Assembly (NCBI GenBank): GCA_911728455.2
Contig: OU452226.1
Span: 15,145,938 to 15,209,937, forward strand
Direction of reading: 5' to 3'
DNA from: Marthasterias glacialis
Taxonomy: Eukaryota > Echinodermata > Asteroidea > Forcipulatida > Asteriidae
DNA: 64,000 bases
A program made the position numbers and the translations under genes. Shown in pieces: positions 10,365 to 23,200 of this stretch (positions are counted from its first letter, which is position 1; each line of letters opens with the position of its first letter). The notes below the pieces were generated by a model, which was not told the DNA's origin, searched no databases, and was given only the letters and a program-made list of their open reading frames with translations.

Positions 10365-13300
10365 ATGGCGGCCAACGAAATTATGAAATGTCAAGTCCCC
10401 GTTCCTCCGCCAACTTACGGCAAAAAACCAGATGTTTTCCAGTTCGAAGACGGTGGAGACAAGTTTATGATAGGTTCTGAGGTAAGTGTGATTTCAAATT
10501 AGCACTAGCAGGTACTACACGCGGACGACATAATGTGATTAATGAAAACTCTAGGCCCTACTCTAGTCCCATACATTGTGCCAATACGCTGGACTACCTC
10601 CGCTTCTTGACCCCCCAAAAAACGAACCCTGTCCTTTAAAACCAGACATCAACTTTCGAATCGAGACTTACTTTTTAGCAAATTTATCCCTCAATGATCA
10701 GTCGTTGCTGTCAGACATCTCAGACTCGCAGGCAGAGTCTGGAGTAGCCCCATAAATTGTGCCAATATGCTGGACTCCCTCCGCTTCTTTGCCCAACGAA
10801 CCCTGTCCTTTAAAACCAGACATCAACTTTCGAATCGAGACTTAATTTTTTTGGCAAATTTATCCCTCGATGATCGGTCGGTCGTTGCTGTCAGACTCAC
10901 AGGCAGAGTCTGGAGAAGATTTCCGCACGATCCCCCGTGCGATAAATCATATAGGCTTTTGCTGGAATTTTATGTCAAATCTCGGTGATATAAGCCCATG
11001 TCAACGACGGTGGAGGAGCCATGATGGTTGCTGTTCAGCGCGGGTCGTATTCCTGCACTGGTCTTTATTCCAGCAGTCTTCTTGCGGCGATTACATTGTC
11101 TGTTAGCGTTCGGCTACGGACGCCGGCACGACGAACGAATACACACACATAGCGACACGAAAAAGACTAGTGCAGGAATACGACCCGCGCGCTGAACAGC
11201 AACCATCATGGCTCCTCCGCCATCGTTGACATGGGCTTATTATCACCAAGATTTCACATAAAATTCCAGCAAAAGCCTAGGATTTATCGCACGGGGGATC
11301 GTGCGGAAATCTGCTCCATACTCTGCCTGTGAGTCTGACATGTCTGACAGCAACGACCGACTGATCATTGAGGGATAAATTTGCCAAAAAAAGTAAGTCT
11401 CGACTCGAAAATTGATGTCTGGTTTTAAAGGACAGGGTTCGTTGGGCCAAGAAGCGGAGGGAGTCCAGCGTATTGGCACAATGTATGGGGCTAAGTCTGG
11501 AGTAGCCCCATACATTGTGCCAATACGCTGGACTCCCTCAGCTTCTTGGCCCAACGAACCCTGTCCTCTAAAACCGGACATCAACTTTCAAATCGAGACT
11601 TACTTTTTTGGGCAAATTTATCCCTCAATGATCGGTCGGCCGTTGCTGTCATACATGGCAGACTCACAGGCAGAGTCCGGAGAAGATTTCCGCACGATCC
11701 CCCGTGCGATAAATTCTAGGCTTTTGCTATCTGACACAATCGCACCACCCGTAAAAGTGAGACTAAAGACAACAGATTTTGATCTCTGTCATTACTCTAT
11801 GGTATACTAAAAATAAGTGCCACTGCTGAATATGGGTCAGTTGCATACATCGATGTTGAAAAGTGGTGGGGGGAAGGGGTGTGGTTGTTGTAGTGATTGT
11901 AACCCTTGATCCTCCCGGAGGGTTTATCTTACGAAACATGGTTATAATTTTGGCTTTTTCTCTTAATACTTTTGTATAAAATGTAAACAAATTCGACTTC
12001 ACAATGGCTTGTCAATGTATCATAGGAAATGATGGAAATGTATGGGATGTGGATTACAAGAGTATCAGTCATCTCCACCCCACCCCCTGCCCCCACCCCC
12101 ACCCCCCGCAAAATCACCCAAAAAGTAGCCCTCTGCAAAGTTGCTCCTAGCAGGCTTGCCCCCTCCCAGTTACAAACTCTACCCCTTACAAAATAGTCCC
12201 AACAAAAATGTGAATTTATTTCAATCTTTGCTTTACAGTTTGGGAACTATCTTCGCATGTACCGTGGCTCACTCTACAAGAAGTACCCATTGCTTTGGAG
12301 AAAGTCGGCAACATTAGAAGAGCGCAGAAAAATTCTCATGATACGAGATCGTAAGTGACCTAGAATTTTTAACCCGTTGTTTTATGATGTAGTTTAAAGT
12401 AACTGTGAATTTGCTTGTTCACAAAGTAAAATAATAGCCATTAAAAAACAAGTAAAACTGTACTCACAGAAGTGTTTTTAATTTTCTATCGTAAAATAAT
12501 GTCCTTCTTTTTGAAATGAAAAAAGTTACAAATTAAATTACTGTAATATACATTTGGTGAAGAGTAGCATAGAACCTGGATTGAAGCACTTGGCTTGGTT
12601 AAGCTAGCTTAGTTTTTTATGAGTCTAGGATTAAACCTAAACTATCATCTTTGAGAGGTCAAGGCAATTTTCATTGGAAAATATTATACAAATATTGGAT
12701 GTATTTGAGTTCATTGTCAGAGAATATAATCACAATATGAAATCTGAACTGTTTCATTTCACAAAGTGAAGCTGAGTGAAATGGAAAAACCATATTCGGC
12801 GAATTAGTGATTATATTCTGCGACAATCCATGAACGAAATGCATTCAATATTTGTTTTGTATAACTCACACATAGATTTTCATTTAAATTTTGTTCACAA
12901 TATAAACACCAAATAGACACCTCGCAGGCCTGGAATTACACGGAGGCCATGGCCTCCATTGCCCTGGTCTTGGCCTTGGTGGCCCTTCAAAAGTTTCCCA
13001 TAGACAATAAGATTTTCCAGTGAAAGTGCCGTTTGCAAAATGAAATTGGCCTTGCCCTCTCAAAGATGAAATTCCAGACCTGACCTCGTGGTTCCTCATC
13101 CACCCCACACTCTGAAAATTCTTTTAAAAGAAGTTCTAAACAGTGTGGATGACTCCATACAAAACTTGTCCCCTTTGACACAACCTTGCCTTGTTGGAAG
13201 GAACTGGGGCAGGGAACAGCCCTGCAATACCCACCACTAATGTAAATGTAAATGTAATGGTTTTTTTTATTATTTTTGTTTTAGCTTTCGGTCAACAAAG

Positions 13301-13601
13301 CCTTGCCACCCACGTCACTCTCTTGAAGTCCACAGAGGTAGAGGAGATCCTTGAGGGCCGGGATGAACAGTTCCGGGCAGTCCCAAAGTACCGGGCAGTC
13401 GCAAAGATCCGGGCAGCTGCAAAGAACCGCGCAGTCGCAAAGCATCGTATGAATGCTGCTTCAAAAAAGTCATCCATATCTCGTCCTGTGAAAAAGGAAT
13501 GCCAAATTTTGACAACTGTGAGCTCCAAGAGTGATGACTATTTTTTCTTAACACCTGACTGTATGGAGTTTTTGGACACTATTGAGCAGGCTCAATTATG
13601 A
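10365..13601 (+). CDS. Truncated SMARCB1/SNF5-like paralogue (winged-helix domain only)
   Basis: Three exons with GT-AG joins form one intact frame of 181 codons plus stop. They are 10365-10481 (39 codons, starting [12 protein letters not shown]), 12239-12350 (phase 0 in, phase 1 out) and 13285-13601. Residues 1 to about 112 parallel the DNA-binding winged helix of SMARCB1, with [25 protein letters not shown] and [17 protein letters not shown]. The protein then departs from the family: four RAV(A/P)Kx-type hexapeptides from an 18-bp repeat (about 13374-13450), then a Lys/Ser-rich tail ending in EQAQL. The SNF5 repeats Rpt1 and Rpt2 and the basic C-terminal helix are absent. Several conserved positions differ from the full-length gene 6.8 kb downstream: the first exon-2 residue is Phe not Val, PSLW is PLLW, and RKLATV is RKSATL. 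Expression is not shown; it may be a diverging neogene or a pseudogene whose frame is still open. Confidence 0.65.
10552..11745. mobile_element. 1.2-kb complex foldback element in the first intron of the SMARCB1-like paralogue
   Basis: A module containing CATACATTGTGCCAATACGC, AACGAACCCTGTCCT and CGCACGATCCCCCGTGCGAT appears four times: plus at 10565-10750 and 10752-10990, minus at 11240-11500, plus at 11500-11745. Two palindrome centres result, near 11100 (flanked by CAACCATCATGGCTCCTCC-type arms) and near 11495. Frames here are open on both strands because of the symmetry and are not called as genes. Confidence 0.8.
11746..12238. other. Remainder of intron 1 of the SMARCB1-like paralogue
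   Basis: No gene is seen. It contains a C-rich tract at 12074-12108 and a short hairpin GTAACCCTTGATCCTCCCGG at 11898, related to phrases at 5852 and 18826. The last bases before the acceptor (TTCAATCTTTGCTTTACAG) are similar to the acceptor region of SMARCB1 exon 2 at 18934-18952. Confidence 0.6.
12925..13082. mobile_element. AGGCCTGGAATT foldback MITE
   Basis: It starts GCAGGCCTGGAATTACAC and ends AAATTCCAGACCTG, so the ends are inverted. The interior alternates GGCC-rich and inverted segments such as CCATTGCCCTGG. It is closely related, in reverse orientation, to 20924-21082. It lies in intron 2 of the SMARCB1-like paralogue. Confidence 0.75.
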
Positions 13602-16600
13602 TAGTAACAAACGCACTGCCACTGCAAAATGCTTGGACATTTAATGCAGAAACCAGGCAGGGTGTTGCTTTAGAACATGTTTCACACAAGATAATGCACA
13701 TCTGCAAAACAATGGATAATGCATACTGAATGGTAAGTTTTTGGAACCCTCAAAACCAATCCTGAGGTGAGGTACTGAGGTTCTTCCTTGATAACATCCC
13801 CCCACCCCTCACCCTGATGAGAGCGGAAGTGATCGATACTACAACAGCAATACCTTGCAGTGTGTCAGCATGCCCAAAGGTTAGCTAAGCACAATGAATG
13901 TTTGCTTGCTAGGATAAGGTTACCAACCAGAGTGCCATGTCACTTTATACCATATACTGGTATCCAGCTTATGTTTTCTGCTTAAGCAGCTCTTCTGAGT
14001 GATCTAAGATTCGCTGTTTGTTGCAGCTTCTGCTATTACATTCCGATGTCTGTTGTTTTCTTACATGGTTCTGTTGTAAAGTATTGTTTGGGTCAGGGGT
14101 CATATCATGGTTTTTACCTCTGTGATGATATGACTTGTCTGAAATGCACTGTTTTTCCAAACTGGTCGGAGTTCATTGATCAAAAAAGCAAATATGTTTA
14201 GTTTTAAATCGAGCTTATTCGAAGGGAAAAAACACATTTAATAATAATAACTAGTTGTTGTACAGCGCATTTCACAATAACGTCTCAGTGTGCTTTACAT
14301 TAGTGCCCTGGTCATTGCGCCAATAACATTCCTGCAGTCTGTCTCAGCTCCCTGGGGAGTATACAGCCCCGAGCTGCCGTGGCGCTCTGGAGGCATTTTC
14401 AAACACAATATCAACCTCTACCCTCACAGGTACCCATTTATACACCTGGGTGAAGAGAAGCTATTAATAGTAAAGCATCTTGCTCAAGGACACAAGTGTC
14501 ATGCCTGGGATTCGAACCCACACCCCACTGACCACCAGAACTTGAGTCCGGTGAACTAAACCGCTCGGCCACGACACGCTACATTTACTGGCCTCTCTGG
14601 CCTTGCTACTGATAATCAATGAATTGTTTCCTTATGATGTATCTACTGTTTTGCGTATGGCCGGCGTTTGGACAGAGCGAGAACATTAATGGTGCTAATT
14701 ATTGTTACAGTGAGTACTCATCAATGGGGGTGGGCTGCTCCGACTCGAGGGGCTCAAAACTTTTTGAGTTTTGTTTCAAGTTTATTAGGGATTTCAGCCA
14801 TAATTCATGTAAATAGCCAAAACGCTTTTCGTTTTTGCGCAGAGTTTTTATTATGTGTAAAATATTACTATTATTATTATTTCTCTTATAGACAACATCC
14901 TGTCTGTTTTGTACAGAAATGTTGTTGGTGATTAATCTTGTACTTAATATTGTCACATCTGTACAATTTACAAGTTAAGTTATATTGTAGCTTATAACTC
15001 AAATTAGTGTCTTAAACATTATCATGTGATCATGTATGAAATTTATTAAATCAAAGATTTCAATTCAAAAGGTCATATCTCCTGAACAGGATGACATAAA
15101 TTTATGATCTTTGCAACATTTTGTAGATCAGTACCAAAGGTTCATTTCATGCAAAGACATGAGTGAACTTTACTTTGGGTCCAAACCGGAAGTTGAAAAA
15201 AAAAAAAATTATAGGAAGTCTACGGCCATTATGCTTTTGAACTTGGATATGGTTTCTATGTATGAAATCATGAAATGTAGGTCAGATGACGTCATCGTAT
15301 GTAAGAGCGCACTCGTATGATAGCTTTAAAAAGGGTATTTTGTGTAATGTTGTGCTTGATTATCATATTGAAATAAATTATACATTATATTGTAGCTTAT
15401 AACCAAAGTTAGTCAATAAAACAGGTTACATCAATGTGACGTCATCAGAGATCCAAATTAGACCGATTATATGTTTAATATGTATACAAATTTATATCTC
15501 CTGAACGACAAATAACTTTACAATCTTTGTGTCATGTTGAAGTAAAGAACTGACATGATTGATGTATTTTATCCATAACCCTATTTGACCTTCCCTTCCA
15601 GTTCAAACGGAAAGTTTTTATTTTTAAGGTTTACCACAGATTGTTTTACAGAACTTTCAGCGAGTCTTGTTTTTTTCTCCAACGAAACCCCCTTTTTTGT
15701 GGTCGTTTTTACGAACAGGTAATTTCTAGTATTCATTTTTTCACTATGTGAAAACAAAGAAGTTAGACCATGTTATACAAATAATAGATGTTTATAAGGG
15801 CACCGGTGAGAATATTGTTAGTTCAAAGATGGAATGTTTCCTTCAATGAGGTGAAGCCGAGTTGAACGGAACAGTCCATCTTTCCAGGAATGGCAACATT
15901 CTCTCCATTGCACGAATGCAAAACATCCATTAGTTGCTATATTTATATAGCAAATCGATATAGCACCCATTTAGATCTTCGTCATCTGAGTGGAAGATAC
16001 AACTATAAGAATAAACAAACTGTACTATATTGTATTTTGGCATCCACTGCGAGGGCGTTTTGTACTGGTGTGTATGTGTTGTGGTCTCTAGCGTGCAATA
16101 GTAATTTTTAAAAAAAACGGTGGGAAGAAAATGCAAGGTGAATAGTATCAAAGTAATCAGACAGTTTCATTGGGGGGGGGGGTTGCAAGTGGGGACAAAT
16201 ACATAATTGGGAGGTATAAAAACATTCCCTTGTCCATTTTTAAAAATCTCATTTTGGGGATTTGGGGGGGGGTGGGGGAAGAGCGGTTGGGCAAGGGTTC
16301 TGGGGGAAGGGGAATCCAGCACCCCCTCTAGTTACACCACTGGATGAAGGCAATGTGATGGTTTGATTATTGAATGCCACGTGACCTACAATCCTTCAAT
16401 CAGATGGCGAGGATCTACTCTAGGCGTTGTATAAACATGTATTCATAATACCTTGACAGTGTATTCATTCTGGTTGGTCGAGTGCATGTCACATGGGTGT
16501 GTTGAAGCGGCTGATAAAGACATGGCCCAGAGTGTTTATAACTAGTCAGCAATTATACTTACGCAGGCGTTAATTTACGCGTAGGGCAATCAATACATAT

Positions 16601-17110
16601 TACTGGTACTCAATAGAAATTCTATTAGTACGGGTGCGTACGCGCAACCCTTGAGCCTTGCATGCAATATGACGCTTCGGGAAATGAAGCCTGAGGTTGT
16701 GACTGGAATTTCAAATCAAATTTAAAAAAAAAAAGTTTCCTGGAATTTCCTACATTACGCTTCTAACATAAAGGGCATTTAGGAAAGGGAATAAAAGAGT
16801 GGTGCCTTGGTCTTAAATGGCCATTCTAAACCTTGCAGTGTCGTGGCTGTGTGTTAAAGGACTGTGTCCTTTATCAAGTTTATCACATGACCACGACCCT
16901 GCCAGTTTTAAAGGGCCGTTTAAGGCTTCAGTCACCTCTCTTTTATTCCTTTATTAATATATAATTGCAGCATGAATGAAACATACAATTTATTCGTGTA
17001 AATCCATAAGTGGTCAGTTTGAAGTTTCTCGATTGTCAGACTTGGGTACAATTGACAATTTCGGACTGGGCTGGGACTGAAATTTAAAGTTGGTTCACCC
17101 CCTCCCTTTT
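13602..17110. other. Intergenic stretch between the two SMARCB1-type genes
   Basis: No splice-bounded exon was recognised. The first 260 bp (to about 13865) repeat the block at 6970-7465. A SINE lies at 14285-14580. The rest is AT-rich; the phrase CATATCTCCTGAAC recurs at 15074 and near 15486, suggesting a diverged tandem duplication of about 415 bp. G-rich runs are at 16172-16190 and 16263-16310. From 16960 the sequence matches the 5' flank of the truncated paralogue. Confidence 0.55.
14285..14580 (-). repeat. tRNA(Ser)-derived SINE, minus strand, well preserved
   Basis: On the minus strand the head at about 14578 reads GTGTCGTGGCCGAGCGGTTT (A-box) and continues to TGTGGGTTCGAATCCCAGGC (B-box), both as in serine tRNAs. 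It is followed by the family tail ACACTTGTGTCCTTGAGCAA and TTCACCCAGGTGTATAAATG. It is the best-preserved head among the SINE copies in the window. Confidence 0.85.
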
Positions 17111-17210
17111 TCCCTTGGCCAGTCCCCTCCCCCCACGTGTTCCCCCAAGTTATATGTTTCACGAGAGGGCGTCCTGCAACTGCTTTTGTTACAAATGCGA
17201 AAGGAAAGAG

Positions 17211-20200
17211 ATGGCGGCCAACGGTGAGAAAGTCCCCGTTCCTCCGCGAACTTACGGCAAAAAACCAGATGTTTTCCAGTTCGAAGAAGGTGGAGACAAG
17301 TTCATGATAGGTTCTGAAGTAAGTGTGGTTTCGAATTAGCTGAATTAAAAGTAAGAGATTCGTACAAATGGAACAGTATAATGGATTGCGTAGTTAGGAT
17401 TTCACATCGAAATATCTTTTGTCGTGATTCGTGTGTCGTTGTTCATTATCATTTATGCGAGCGAAGTAATTATGAGTTTGCAATCTCGGAAAAAAAGTAA
17501 TTACCTTTTAGAAAAGTGGGGAAAGATGCTGAGGTGAAATCTACCGTGCCACTCTTTTAGTCGTTTAATCATTGTGACACGGCAAATCTTGGCAAATTTG
17601 AAATAAATAGTTATCATCGTGCCGCCACCCGGACCCGTTTCCTGATCGCCACCTCTTTCCGATCACCAATTTTGATTCGCGTTTACCGTGAGAAAAGTGC
17701 TTCCACTTCCCAAAACTGAATTTCCTTCAAAAGCACACTTTTTTCCTTAGATTTTCCAAAATTTCCTTAGATTTTTTATTGGAATTTCATTAGAATTTCC
17801 TTACAATTGTAGTCAAAAGTGTTAAATTAGTAGGCCTCTATGCAGCAACTACATCTAACGTAACATGAAGTTATGAACACAAATAGACCCAGTAACCAGG
17901 GTGCTGTACTCCTTTTTATGAGATTTTGACATTATATTCGTCGTACTAGTGCCCATGTCCGGTAAATGTATTTGCGGTGTGACGAAGTGGATCTGTGATC
18001 GTGCATGGTGATACCCTATTCAAAAATTTGCCAAAATTACCACAAAGACTCAACAGAATTGCTGGAAAATTGCCTACTGTCTTCTCAAGATGTCAAAGAT
18101 GTAATAAAAGTCATTTAATTGTATTCGCGATCATTTTCTGTCCTCCGATTGGATGATTTTTTAGCCCACGTCCTGCTGTTACAATCTGCGTTTTACCACT
18201 GAATAGTCACGTGACACTCAACGACTGTTTCCTTATGTGTAAAAAGTTGTATTAACGCTGCGAGGGATGCATTGTTCGCTGATGCCCTGACTTGCATATT
18301 GGTTTTGCTCAGTCAACGCAGGATACCAGCTATGTAGTGTTGGCTGCACAGCGCTGGTTGCATTGAAGTGCACGCTCCCTCTCTGTGTAACCATTGTGGG
18401 GGGTCCGGTCCTTGACGCTCCCAGTGGTCCTTGTGGTCCAAGTACAAGCGTTTACAATATCCGTCATCAAAAAAACTGGAAGAACAAAAGTACATGACAA
18501 CATGTATGTAGCTTGTGTAAAGATAAAGTACTGGATTGTTCATTATCTAGTTTCTTAATCTGAAACAATTAAAAAGTAAATTTGATTTTACTATCGCAAC
18601 TATATTATAAATACGTAATTGTTCTTTGTTATTTGCTTGAATGTTGACCTAAATAATTTGGTACTACTAATGACTAATGAGTAGCTTCGATAGTTGTAGC
18701 TCTTGGTCAAGTTCCTAAGAGCTTGATTTTACACGTACCCAATTTGGTACAATTAAAATGTCAAACAAAAAGGACTTGTAAACAAATTTGCGTATTGAAT
18801 GTATGGTTTGTCGTAACCCTTCTTCAGTTCTACAACCGTCAGGGGGATCGAGGGTTATGATTATCACAACGAAGGTATGAGATGACTTAACTGAAGGTAC
18901 TGGATTTTGCTTTGTTACAAAGTTGTGAATTTATTTCAAATTTGGTTTACAGGTCGGGTACTATCTGCGGATGTTCCGTGGCTCACTCTACAAGAAGTAT
19001 CCATCGCTTTGGAGAAAGTTGGCAACAGTAGAAGAACGCAAGAAAATAGTCACAATAGGAGATCGTAAGTGACCTAGAAATGATGACCTGAATGTTTTTA
19101 TGATGTGGTTGGAACAAACCGAATTTATTTGTTCACTAAGTAAAACATAGCCATTTATAGCTTCACTCGGAGAAGTTTGGTTTTGTTATTTTCAGTCGCA
19201 AAATACTTGGTAAGCTAGCTTAGGTTTATGTGTCTAGGATTAAATAGAAATTCATCTTTGAAAGGTCAAGGCCATTTCGCATTTTCCAAAAGGCACTTTC
19301 AGTGGAAAATGTTAAAGTCAATGGGAAACTTCTGAAGGTGCAACAGAGGTTATGACTTCTTTGTAATTGAAGGCCTAATTCAATGAGTTTAAAGCTGGGT
19401 ACCACTAGTGTTTGACCTAGTTTGGCTCGTTGAAAGAGGTGCAGGAACAACTCATTTTCCATGTTTCTCATTTTTCATATATTTTGTCAATTTGACGCTT
19501 TGTAAAAACCTTGCTGTTTTCGATCTTAATCGTATACACATATGCATCCACCCTCCATTACCACCACCAGGGAGGAAAATTATCTCACAATCGTGTTTTT
19601 GTTTTAGGTTTCGGCCAACATGGTCTTGCCACCAACGTTACTCTCCTGAAGGCCACAGAGGTAGAGGAGATCCTTGAGGGCCGGGATGCAAAGTACCGGG
19701 CAGTCGCAATCAGCACGGACACCAGCAACCTGCGGGAGGCTAAACCCAAACGCAGCAGGGACTGGGTGCCAGCTATACCCAACAGCTCACATCACCTGGA
19801 TGCTGTACCGTGCTCCACTAGTATCTCTCGTAATCGGGTCGGTCCAAAAAGGCAACGAACATTTCCCATGTGGTAAGTGGAATGCATCTGAAAACCCTTC
19901 ACATTTGGCTGAGGCCTGTTTCAAACGTCGCGCACTTGTCGTGTCCAATTCTAATCATTTGAGTTTGGCAATTAGCGCGGCATTGGCGCAGCAGTGGTTT
20001 CAACTGTCTGCCGAACTTTGGCAATAGCAAAGCAGGGCCTGTCGAGCCATGGTCGAGCTAAGCCTCTGTTGCGCCAAATTCCAAAAGTGGTTTCAAACGT
20101 CGCGCTCCTGCCGTGTCAAATCGAGAGCCCAACGTTTGAAATGAGCCTAACCTACTGGAATGTCATAGCTGAGTGATTAAATGCACCAGACTCAACGTTC

Positions 20201-23200
20201 AGGTGTTGTCAGAGTGTGGGTTCGGTTCCTGGTCATGGCACTTGTGTCCTTGAACACTAAACCATAATTGCTTTGTCCTTCGGAGGTAAAGCCGTAGTTC
20301 CTGTGTTTTGTGCAAAGAACCAAGTACTTATCGATAAGAGAAGGGGGTTTGCCCAAATGCTTCTGGCATGGTTGGCTGCAGACTGTACCACATCACCTTG
20401 AAAACCCTTACAAGGTGTTATATAAATGGGGCTCATAATAGACCGATCCACTAAGCCCCGCCCCCATACGTGTTGACCAATCAGAGCCAGAGTCCAACAA
20501 AAGTCTGACACGATAAAAATCCTATTGGAAAATGCAAACATGCGTGCGTGTACTTAAAGCGTGCGCGTTCATGTCGTGCAGTGTTGAATAGAAGATACAC
20601 ACATGGTACTGCACACGTGTACAGTGGTGATGTAGCCCATGCTGTGATTGCTCAATATTTTTAGTGGGTGTGGCTTAATGGATTGGATTATCCAAACGTA
20701 CCTCTGATATCTGTTGTAAGAATAATGAGCGCTCTGAGGCGCCCACCGGACGTGAAATCACGTTATTATGTATTATGTATGTATGTTTCAAATTGTCTCT
20801 CAAATTACAGGTTCATGTATAGAGGGCTCCCTTTTTAGTTATATTTATTTTGTTTAAAACAATCCCAGCAATTTCTAGGGATATAGGAGATCTGATCAGC
20901 CCTCTGTTGTTTTGGAAGTAGAGCAGGCCAAGAATTTCATCTTTGAGAGGGCAAGGCCATTTCCATTTTGCAAAGGGCATTTCCATTGCCAAATCTGAAA
21001 GTCTATGGGAAACTTTTGAAGGGGCACCAAGGCCAAGACTAGGGCAATGGAGGCCAAGGCCTCCTCCATTTCATTCCAGGCCGGGTAGAGTTTGAAAAGG
21101 TGTTCATTGTATATGGTTTCATTCATGAATGTTATCGCTCCTCAGCTATGATGATCATGATCCAGCCATAATCCATGACAATGCAGACATGCCGGAGACA
21201 CTGGTACCCATCAGGCTTGATATGGAGATTGAAGGCCAGAAACTGAGAGACACCTTCACTTGGAATAAGAACGGTAAGCAAACTTTCTAAGCCCAAATTT
21301 CAAAATAATGCTGAGCACAGATTTCTGCGCTTACAATGCCCCATAAAGCACAAACTTCAGTGTCTCGTAAGCAGAGAATTCTATCATAAGCAGGAAAGTT
21401 GTAGTTGAGTACGAGTACTTTGCTATGAGTCTGTACGAGTACTTTGCTATGAGTCTGAGTTTGAGTACTTTGCTGTGAGTCTGAGTATGAGTACTTTGCT
21501 ATGGGTCTGAGTATGAGTACTTTGCTGAGTCTGAGTATGAGTACTTTGCTATGAGTCTGAGTATGAGTACTTTGCTGAGTCTGAGTATGAGTACTTTGCT
21601 GAGTCTGAGTATGAGTACTTTGCTGAGTCTGAGTATGAGTACTTTTCTATGAGTGTGAGTATGAGTACTTTGCTGAGTCTGAGTTTGAGTACTTTGCTAT
21701 GAGTCTGAGTTTGAGTACTTTGCTGTGAGTCTGAGTTTGAGTACTTTGCTGAGTCTGAGTATGAGTACTTTGCTATGAGTCTGAGTTTGAGTACTTTGCT
21801 GTGAGTCTGAGTATGAGTACTTTGCTATGGGTCTGAGTATGAGTACTTTGCTGAGTCTGAGTATGAGTACTTTTTTATGAGTCTGAGTATGAGTACTTTG
21901 CTATGAGTGTGAGTATGAGTACTTTGCTGAGTCTGAGTTTGAGTACTTTGCTATGAGTCTGAGTATGAGTACTTTGCTGTGAGTCTGAGTATGAGTACTT
22001 TGCTGAGTCTGAGTATGAGTACTTTGCTATGAGTCTGTACGAGTACTTTGCTATGAGTCTGAGTTTGAGTACTTTGCTTTCAGTCTGAGTAAGAGCACTT
22101 AGCCATTTAACAGTTTCTCTTTTGAGTTGTCATCATACTGTTATTGATTGTTATTGCTGTCTTAAGTTCTCTAATGTCTTTCTTTTTGTCATTAATTTTG
22201 GAAAAACTGCTGCTTGTATGATTTCAATTGCGTTTGTTCTCTCATTTAATGACTACGTTTAATTTCATGTACCTAAACATCCTGTCTTGCTGTGTAATGC
22301 TTCTACTATTTTGGTCTTCATATGATACTTTCTGTTTATTTGCTATCATATTGCTATCATATTCTCTGCATATTGAGCATGGTGGATTTGACGTCTATCA
22401 TATTGCTATCATATTCTCTGCATATTGAACATGGTGTATTTGACGTCTATCATATTGCTATTATATTCTCTGCATATTGAACATGGTGGATTCGACGTCT
22501 ATCATATTGCTATCATATTCTCTGCATATTGAACATGGTGGATTTGACGTATTACGAGTAATTTCTTATTATTTTTATTTGGGGGGATCCTTGTAACATT
22601 AGGTTTAAAGGGTATGCAGAAAATTAAACATAAGTAAGATTGAAAATAGAAGTGTTCACAGATTCACACACAACTTACATGGGTCATAGTGAAAAACTTC
22701 CCTTGAAATATTTGTGCCTGAATTGCTTACAGTGTTTTGAGAAATGAGTGCAACCGTTAGTTTTGATCTGTTAGTTTTGAAAATCTGTTGTTTGAAAATA
22801 GTGTTAAAACCGTAGAAATAAACCAGCGAACTGGTACTTTGCCGCCATTGCTGTCATCTCTGTACCCACGGCATGCCTTGGCTGTGCCGACACGCGTGCG
22901 GTTACCATCGCTGTGAATGCGTATAATAACAAAGCCTCATGGAATCAGGAACGCACGCACCGCGATCGTGCCAACAATTTCATGATTGTGCTGGACATGG
23001 GTGCTTGTAGGTGATGTTTGAAGCTTTGCATGGTGTGGGAAATAGGAAGAAACTATTACTAGTAAGCTTGCGGGTACAACCATGTAAAATAACTCTTTTG
23101 TGAGATGTGTTGGCTCTTTTCAGAGCCAACACATCTCAACTCTTTTGTGAGATGTGTTGGCTCTTTTCAGAGCCAACACATCTCACAAAAGAGTTATTTT

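Noticed and set aside
11243..11810. Pair of frames with near-identical protein (MMSGF(R/K)[11 protein letters not shown]) on opposite strands
   Set aside because: The similarity arises from the palindromic arms of the 10552-11745 element, not from a conserved protein.
14500..14580. Possible functional tRNA-Ser gene (minus strand)
   Set aside because: A- and B-boxes are clear but the acceptor stem does not close and the sequence continues into a SINE body shared with five other copies.
17115..17210. Upstream in-frame extension of SMARCB1 beginning MASPLPPRVPP
   Set aside because: The extension is not shared by the paralogue, which has stops in that region, and lies in the presumed promoter/5'UTR; the MAANGEK start is better supported.
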